Assembly (NCBI GenBank): GCA_903918595.1
Contig: CAIXFB010000200.1
Coordinates: forward strand, 1 to 10,508
Source of the DNA: an uncultured Actinomycetes bacterium
GTDB taxonomy: Bacteria > Actinomycetota > Actinomycetes > S36-B12
Length of the DNA stretch: 10,508 bases
Reading direction: 5' to 3'
The notes under the pieces were generated by a model. That model searched no databases and was not told the origin of the DNA. It was given only the letters and a program-made list of their open reading frames with translations. Numbering within the stretch: position 1 is the stretch's first letter; each line of letters starts with the position of its first letter. Below, one piece after another: positions 5,370 through 10,508 of the stretch. The position numbers and the translations under genes were made by a program.

Positions 5370-7133
5370 ATGGATCTACTGCCCGCGCTCACGGGTGCAA
5401 TCCTTGTCCTCATTTCGTGGGTAGCGGTTTCGGTCGCGGTAATTGCGGTGGGACTTGCACCTGCTGTTTTCTCTTTGCGGAAAATCAAGGGTGCACGTCA
5501 GATAGATCGATTTGTAGCGCTGCGGCACTCTCTCTGGTGGGGCCTGCTCACTCTGACCATCTGGACCTATGTCGTGAACCTATGGCAGCCACTTGGTTCA
5601 AGCTCAGTGTCTCTGCTGACTGTTCTATTGGTTGTTCTCGGCGGATTCTGCGGTCTCGCGCTCGCGCGGAAATCCGTTTCGTGGCGTGGATCTTTCGAAA
5701 TCCGCGAAGTCCCATGGCAGTGGAAAGCAGCGCTGGGTTCGGTGCTGGTGACCGTTGTTTATTTTGCATGTGCTGCGATGGGTCCGGTAACAAATTACGA
5801 CACCGGGCTCTACCACCTAGGTGCAATCACATACTCGGCTGAATACGCAACAATTCCGGGATTGGCGAATCTGTACTTCCCATTCGGGTATTCGAATGCG
5901 GAGTTCACTCTCGCCGCTCTACTCAGTAACGGCCCGTGGGCTGCCAATGGTTTTCGGTTACTGAATGGCTTACTCATTTTTTTGGTCAGCTTAGAACTTC
6001 TTTTCCGAGTCATGTCCTGGGCCCGAACAAAGAAGTTCGGTCCTGGGATCTATGTCTTGTTTGTTGGCCAAGTGGTGGCGTTGATCCCCTTAATTGCCAT
6101 GGCAGATTTCTGGGTGGCGAGCCCTACCCAGGACGCCGCAGTGTTTGCCCTCACCGTGGTCGCCAGCGCTTATCTCGTTGACACGGTTCACTCACGGAAG
6201 AACTGGGTCTCATCCGGTGTGGTGTTGGGTGTGTTGGCCATTACCTTGGTGTTGTTTAGACCAACGGCAGCCTTTTTTGCCGGCGCTGCACTACTGGTGG
6301 TTCTGCTACTAGCGATTAGGAGAAAGGGTTCTCGTTCTGGGTTGGCCTGGGGCTCAGGCCTGGTATTTGTTAGCGGGGTAGTGGCTTTGGCTGCATCCAC
6401 TGCCCGCGACTATGTGCTCAGTGGTTGGTTTCAGTACCCGCTGTCACTCATTGCTTTTCCGGTGGAGTGGCGAGCCGTGGATCCAGTCGATAACCGCGCT
6501 GCAACCCTTGGTTTTCATCGAAATCCCAGCGAGCTATGGGAGTCGGTGAGCGGATTCAATTGGGTTGGCGTGTGGTTCGCTAATCGGTTTGCCTTGTGGG
6601 AGACCTACCTATTCTTGGTTCTCGGAATCGTTGTGGTGGTGCTCGCTGTTCTGGTCAGGAAGATTTACTGGCGTGCCATTGCGCTTTCTGTGATTCCCAG
6701 CCTGGTTGCGGTCACGGCCTGGTTCATGTTGACGCCACCCTCGTATCGGTTTGCGTGGGGTCCGATTTTCACACTGCTGACAATTCCAATGGGCTGGTTG
6801 CTGTGGAAAGCCGCGATATCGAAGGTTGCAATCGCAGGAGGTGCACTATCTGTGGTGGTGGTCAGCCTGTTCAGCGCTGGATTCCGGTTGGACTGGGCGG
6901 ACATTAATCAGGATTCCGAATGGAGGCTAGGTGTCACGATCCCGTATAGCGTTGCACCGATAATTGACGTTCCCGCTGATTCACTTGTGCTGCCATCAGG
7001 AATTCCGGTCTTGGTGCCCGTACTCACAGATCAGTGCTGGGATAACTACCCGCTGTGCACACCGCAGCCTTCGGTGGATCTACGCCTGCGGCCTAGTGAC
7101 CAGGGTGGCTTTGCCGGGGGATTCCTGCCTTAA
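5370..7133 (+). CDS. polytopic membrane protein, GT-C-like (LIC_10190-type)
   Basis: From the ATG at 5370 the protein has 587 residues; a GTG at 5361 is in frame but sits one base from the purine motif AGAAG (5355-5359), which fits the ATG better (10 bases). Around a dozen hydrophobic segments fill residues 5-505. After the third or so comes NYDTGLYHL at about 142-150, with PGLANLYFPFGY at 163-174, the acidic first-loop pattern of GT-C-like membrane proteins. SYRFAWGP lies near 458-465. The short extracytoplasmic tail has TDQCWDNYPLCTP at about 553-565, with two closely spaced cysteines, and ends in a GGF motif. This combination recalls the LIC_10190 group of uncharacterised membrane proteins found in polysaccharide clusters. 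I infer a role in transferring lipid-linked sugars or in assembling the glycan outside the membrane; an enzyme activity is not proven. It follows the UXS gene by 15 bases and is clearly different in sequence from the membrane protein at 263. Confidence 0.75.
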   Translation: MDLLPALTGAILVLISWVAVSVAVIAVGLAPAVFSLRKIKGARQIDRFVALRHSLWWGLLTLTIWTYVVNLWQPLGSSSVSLLTVLLVVLGGFCGLALARKSVSWRGSFEIREVPWQWKAALGSVLVTVVYFACAAMGPVTNYDTGLYHLGAITYSAEYATIPGLANLYFPFGYSNAEFTLAALLSNGPWAANGFRLLNGLLIFLVSLELLFRVMSWARTKKFGPGIYVLFVGQVVALIPLIAMADFWVASPTQDAAVFALTVVASAYLVDTVHSRKNWVSSGVVLGVLAITLVLFRPTAAFFAGAALLVVLLLAIRRKGSRSGLAWGSGLVFVSGVVALAASTARDYVLSGWFQYPLSLIAFPVEWRAVDPVDNRAATLGFHRNPSELWESVSGFNWVGVWFANRFALWETYLFLVLGIVVVVLAVLVRKIYWRAIALSVIPSLVAVTAWFMLTPPSYRFAWGPIFTLLTIPMGWLLWKAAISKVAIAGGALSVVVVSLFSAGFRLDWADINQDSEWRLGVTIPYSVAPIIDVPADSLVLPSGIPVLVPVLTDQCWDNYPLCTPQPSVDLRLRPSDQGGFAGGFLP

Positions 7134-7142
7134 GGTTTTCAG

Positions 7143-8267
7143 GTGCCTGCTCCGATCTTCTATGTCGCCGCTCCCATCGGTGACCGGACGGGTGGGCCCG
7201 AAGCGCTGGCGCTCCTGGTGGACTCCATGCGGAAGAAGGGCGTGGAGGCCTATCTGATCCCGATGCGAAACTTTCGGGGCCGCATGCAGCACCCAGAATA
7301 TGGCAAATTTGATGCACCGATCGTGCCTGCGATGCCGAACCATCCAGATGGTCATTTGGTCATTGGTGAAGTTTCGCCCATTGAGAGCCGCAGCGAGCTC
7401 TCCAGAACCCCCGATAGCCACGTGTGGATGTTGTGGTTGAGCGTTAATAACTCACCCATCCCCAAGGCCCGTTACTACAAGGCCACTGAAGGGGCATGTT
7501 CCATGTTCCCGGCGGGCAGTGATTCCAAGGTGCCGGCCGAATTGTGGCCGCATGATGATCAAGAGATCACTGAAGGTCCGATGCGCACCTGGCGTGAGGC
7601 CCGAAGGCGCAAAGGTAAAGCGATAACCCAGATCGCCCCTTCCGTTATTGAAACTGTCTCGATTCGGTATGCCGAATCACTGATGAAGCGAGACATCAAC
7701 TTTGGCACGCAGTCCTATTACGGACAGAGTTTTCTGCAGTCTGCATACCGGCGTGGCTCTTTCCTATTGACGGACTATCCTCAGTCCGCTGCAGCAGTGC
7801 AGGTTGAGCGAGAACGTAATGTGGTCTCTTACAACGGCACTAAAGGTAAGTGGAAAATTGATCACTTGCGCAGAAGGCTTCCTGGTGTGGAGTTTGTCCC
7901 GATAGAAAATATGACGTTTGACCAGGTTCGAGAAACTCTGGCCCGATCAGCGCTGTATGTAGAGATCGGCAGCTTGCCAGGCCGTGATCGACTACCCCGA
8001 GAAGCGGCAAATCAAGGTACTCCCACCATCATGCTGGCTCGAGGTGCAGGCTACTGCTGGCAAGATTTTCCGATAGGGGAGAAATACCGATTCCCATACA
8101 CCCTTGACTGGGCCGATCACATGGCTCCGGTCATTTCTGACACTTTGCAAGATCCTGAGGAAATTCACGCAACGCAGGCTGAATTTCAGGAATGGGTTGC
8201 TGGTGAACCTACACGCTACGACCAAGCGCTCGAGGCGTGGCTTGAGCGCGCACATCGTGGCCCTTAA
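7143..8267 (+). CDS. divergent GT-B-like glycosyltransferase-related protein
   Basis: This 374-residue protein starts at a GTG with AAGG (7132-7135) seven bases ahead, within the previous stop. No membrane segment or signal peptide is visible. The N-terminus, IFYVAAPIGDRTGGPEALALLVDSM, has the TGGPE-A-LL pattern of GT-B N-terminal domains. The second half holds VVSYNGTKGKWKI (227-239), ending a strand and helix like the donor-side domain, then LYVEIGSLPGRDRLPREAA (271-289), GTPTIMLARGAG and DFPIGEKYRFPY (308-319). A PG+DR-PREAA element followed by a 'DxPI...Y+F' element occurs in glycosyltransferase-related proteins of other bacteria, as far as I recall. The usual GT4 EX7E motif is not seen. 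It probably acts in the cytoplasm on the same glycan as its neighbours; donor, acceptor and even catalytic activity are unproven. An inactive or non-sugar GT-B relative is possible. Confidence 0.6.
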   Translation: MPAPIFYVAAPIGDRTGGPEALALLVDSMRKKGVEAYLIPMRNFRGRMQHPEYGKFDAPIVPAMPNHPDGHLVIGEVSPIESRSELSRTPDSHVWMLWLSVNNSPIPKARYYKATEGACSMFPAGSDSKVPAELWPHDDQEITEGPMRTWREARRRKGKAITQIAPSVIETVSIRYAESLMKRDINFGTQSYYGQSFLQSAYRRGSFLLTDYPQSAAAVQVERERNVVSYNGTKGKWKIDHLRRRLPGVEFVPIENMTFDQVRETLARSALYVEIGSLPGRDRLPREAANQGTPTIMLARGAGYCWQDFPIGEKYRFPYTLDWADHMAPVISDTLQDPEEIHATQAEFQEWVAGEPTRYDQALEAWLERAHRGP

Positions 8268-8290
8268 CTCTCAGGCACTACTCTGGGCAA

Positions 8291-9397
8291 GTGCGACTGG
8301 CCTTGGATGAACAGATTTTCGCAATTCAGGCGTTCGGTGGCATTTCTCGCATGCACACGGAAATCACCCGACAATTCGTTACCAGACCTGAGCTTGATGT
8401 AAGTGTATTGCCGTTGAGTGCATCGATCATTAATCGTTACGTGTTGGACGATCCAGTTCTCTCTGAAGCGCTAGATGTCAAAAGGGCCAGGAATGCATGG
8501 ACCGCTCTTGGCCGGTACTTTGCTCAGGTCAAGGCTCATCCGAAGGCTGACATCATTAACAGCACGTTCTATTTGCCGCATGGTTTGGCACCAACCCGAG
8601 GGGCCAAACGATTTGTCACGGTTCACGACATGATTCCTGAATTTCTGCCCAAGACTCGGCGCAGACTGGATTTACTTACGTTGAAGGAACGCTACGTTCG
8701 AAAGGCTGATCACATTATTTGCGTGTCGCACTCAACCAAGAGTGACCTGATTCGGATGTATCCAGATATTCAGGCACCCATTTCCGTGGTGCATCTGGGA
8801 GTTGATCCACTTTTCACCCCATATTCGGAACCTCTGCAGGATCTGCCGAAGGATTATTTGCTGTATGTGGGGAATCGAGGTCAGTACAAAGATGCACAAG
8901 TGTTGTTTTCTGCCTTTGCTGAGATTTATGCCGACTTCCCTGAACTTCATCTTGTGTGTATCGGAGGCGGGGCATTTACAAAAGAGGAAACAGCTCGCTT
9001 TGCTGAACTCGGGATAGCTGACCGTGTGCGCCAAGATGTGCTCAGCGATCAGCGGATGTCGGCTGCATATGCTCACTCACGGGCTTTCGTTTTCCCCTCG
9101 CGGTATGAAGGTTTTGGTTTGCCGGCTCTTGAATCGATGGCCTCCGGTGCTCCCACGATTCTGGCGAATTCAACGTCACTTCCCGAGGTAGGCGGGGATG
9201 GCGCGATCTATTTCGAAGTCGGTGATCCGCGTGATTTGAGTGAGAAACTCAGATTCGTGTTATCCGATGCGGATCAACGGGGCGCATTAGTTGCTCGTGG
9301 AATCGCGAGGGCGGCCGAGTTCACCTGGTTCCGTTCGGCGCAAGAAACTGCAGCCGTGTACTCCTCTGCGCTCGGCAATACGATCGAGAGATCATGA
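8291..9397 (+). CDS. family 4 glycosyltransferase (GT-B)
   Basis: This 368-residue protein starts at a GTG with only a weak purine motif (GGG at 8285-8287); homology-like content begins at once with MRLALDEQIF and FGGISR at 15-20, so the start is probably right. Further landmarks are TVHDMIPE at 110-117, KADHIICVSHSTKSDL at 138-153, VVHLGVD at 166-172, YVGNRGQYKD at 192-201 and the donor-site motif EGFGLPALESMASGAP at 273-288, where E273 and E281 form the EX7E pair. SLPEVGGDGA at 296-305 follows. This is the normal GT4 plan and length. GT4 enzymes are retaining transferases using nucleotide sugars in the cytoplasm, often mannosyl or related. YVGNRGQYKD and the overall pattern are those of mannosyltransferase-like members, but the sugar cannot be told. 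It follows the previous gene by 23 bases and overlaps the next by four (ATGA). Confidence 0.92.
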   Translation: MRLALDEQIFAIQAFGGISRMHTEITRQFVTRPELDVSVLPLSASIINRYVLDDPVLSEALDVKRARNAWTALGRYFAQVKAHPKADIINSTFYLPHGLAPTRGAKRFVTVHDMIPEFLPKTRRRLDLLTLKERYVRKADHIICVSHSTKSDLIRMYPDIQAPISVVHLGVDPLFTPYSEPLQDLPKDYLLYVGNRGQYKDAQVLFSAFAEIYADFPELHLVCIGGGAFTKEETARFAELGIADRVRQDVLSDQRMSAAYAHSRAFVFPSRYEGFGLPALESMASGAPTILANSTSLPEVGGDGAIYFEVGDPRDLSEKLRFVLSDADQRGALVARGIARAAEFTWFRSAQETAAVYSSALGNTIERS

Positions 9398-10508
9398 CGC
9401 TTTTTCCACATGAGCCACGGATCGCAGCCGAGCATGCATCGCTCCCTGACTACTTGACGAGCGTGCTCTCACCGAAGCAATTGAGGCGACCGCTCTTGGT
9501 CTCTTTCACCCAGTGGGATTTTGCATTGGCCGCGGTTGCTGAAACCGTGTTGACCCTCAACGAGTTGGGCAGCGAAGTCTCGCTAGCGTTGTGGTCGGAT
9601 AACACGCCACTTCGAGATATTGGCTGGCAGGTACAGCACCAGATCGCCAGTGCGACGCGAACCAAGACCGTCGACCAGCAACTTCGCGAGGGGCTTTTAG
9701 AAGCTGGCCTGCCGAGTCAGATCTTCGTTGCCCCACCGATTGATCCGTGGAGTCCAACTGGCGATCTGCCGGCCATCACGGACTTTTCACGTGCGAGCAT
9801 CAGGGGATTGACCTATCGCGGCGCCCCATTGGGCCGAGGAGTGCTGCACGCACCACCATCACCTGAAACACCATCCAATGACAAACACGTGTGGCCAAAG
9901 AAGTATGTAGAACGGGCGACTCGATCCTTCGCATATGTATATGACCAAACCATGCGGGTCATCAAAGATCGAGGGATCACCTCGATCTACATCTATAACG
10001 GCCGATTCCTGCACGACAGTGCAGTGACAGCTGCCGCTCTGGATTCTGGATTGCCGATTCTGTCTTATGACACTGGTGGCCTAGATACGGATTTTGACCT
10101 CACGATTGATGAAACCCACGACTGGTCTGCTCTTCAAAATCGAATGAAGAGAATGTTTGATCAGTGGAGCGAGTCAGAGCGAGATCAGGTTGCTCGAAGT
10201 TGGTTTGAAGAGCGGATACATCACGTTGATTCGGCAAATGCGCAGTTCACTGGCGGACAACAAGCTGGCCGGAGCATTGAACGGGAAAGTGATCTTCCCC
10301 TTGTGGTGTATTTCAGCTCTTCAGGCGATGAGATTGCCGAACTTGATTTAGATTGGTCGGAATACTTCACGGACCAACCGCATGCTCTGGTGACTCTCGC
10401 TGAGATGTGCCGTGAATTGGGCTACGAACTTGTGGTGCGAACGCATCCACATGCGCGCATCAAGCCAGATAAAGACAACCTTGACTGGGATGCTGCGGTC
10501 ACCCAAGC
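9394..10508 (+). CDS. capsule-polysaccharide-synthesis-like protein, cut by the right edge
   Basis: An ATG at 9394 overlaps the previous stop (ATGA) and opens a frame with no stop to the window end: 371 whole codons plus two bases. GAGAG at 9386-9390 is close ahead, so coupling to the GT4 gene likely helps translation. No signal peptide or membrane segment is seen. The protein has LLVSFTQWDFA at 34-44, IYIYNGRFLHDSA at 198-210 with the NGRF element, ILSYDTGG at 222-229, then VVYFSSSGDE at 304-313 and ELVVRTHPHARIKP at 345-358. An 'NGR' element followed by a second domain with a strand ending in F-x-S-S and a 'R-x-HP' element is the plan of capsule synthesis proteins of the KpsC/KpsS-like (PF05159-like) type and related GT-B proteins. 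Likely role: glycosyl transfer in the same surface glycan. Family assignment is by motif only, and the rest of the second domain lies outside the window. Confidence 0.7.
   Translation, partial: MTLFPHEPRIAAEHASLPDYLTSVLSPKQLRRPLLVSFTQWDFALAAVAETVLTLNELGSEVSLALWSDNTPLRDIGWQVQHQIASATRTKTVDQQLREGLLEAGLPSQIFVAPPIDPWSPTGDLPAITDFSRASIRGLTYRGAPLGRGVLHAPPSPETPSNDKHVWPKKYVERATRSFAYVYDQTMRVIKDRGITSIYIYNGRFLHDSAVTAAALDSGLPILSYDTGGLDTDFDLTIDETHDWSALQNRMKRMFDQWSESERDQVARSWFEERIHHVDSANAQFTGGQQAGRSIERESDLPLVVYFSSSGDEIAELDLDWSEYFTDQPHALVTLAEMCRELGYELVVRTHPHARIKPDKDNLDWDAAVTQ

Noticed and set aside
6344..6360. Inverted repeat GGCCTG/CAGGCC inside the second membrane-protein gene
   Set aside because: Only six base pairs within coding sequence; expected by chance at this base composition.

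Overview
The window is a stretch of a surface-polysaccharide (capsule, exopolysaccharide or cell-wall glycan) biosynthesis cluster. Every convincing gene lies on the + strand. The genes are packed tightly, several start on GTG, and by eye the GC content is a little over half. Together with the kinds of families present, this fits an actinobacterium of moderate GC (for example a freshwater Microbacteriaceae-like or Corynebacterium-like organism). That placement is inference: there is no rRNA or other marker gene to settle it.

Layout. Bases 1-118 hold the last 38 codons of an unidentified upstream gene. A 144-base gap follows with a clear hairpin (174-205) and a good ribosome binding site. Then comes a run of eight genes: (1) a large polytopic membrane protein of GT-C type (263-2359); (2) a family 2 glycosyltransferase of the dolichol/polyprenyl-phosphate sugar synthase type (2407-3132); (3) a small DUF2304 membrane protein with a coiled-coil tail (3129-3500); (4) a GT-A-fold sugar transferase of the HlpA-like type (about 3487-4413); (5) a UDP-glucuronate decarboxylase, i.e. 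UDP-xylose synthase (about 4410-5354); (6) a second, different GT-C-like membrane protein (about 5370-7133); (7) a divergent GT-B-like protein (7143-8267); (8) a family 4 glycosyltransferase (8291-9397); and (9) the first 371 codons of a capsule-synthesis-like protein with an NGRF motif (from 9394, cut by the window edge).

How they may work together (inference). The decarboxylase supplies UDP-xylose. The cytoplasmic transferases (genes 4, 7, 8 and perhaps 9) build a glycan from nucleotide sugars. The gene 2/gene 3 pair could load a sugar onto polyprenyl phosphate at the membrane, and the GT-C-type proteins could use such lipid-linked sugars on the outer face. No flippase, polymerase, chain-length regulator or ligase is visible here, so the assembly route cannot be read from this window.

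Three junctions are 4-base start/stop overlaps or best read as such (GTGA at 3129, TTGA at 4410, ATGA at 9394), and most other gaps are under 50 bases, so this looks like one translationally coupled operon. There is no sign of CRISPR, mobile elements, phage, toxin-antitoxin or defence genes, tRNA or rRNA. I do not see a wholly new system. The most interesting points are the two unlike GT-C-type proteins in one operon, the GT2+DUF2304 pair next to them, the divergent GT-B protein at 7143, and the start-site correction for the UDP-xylose synthase.
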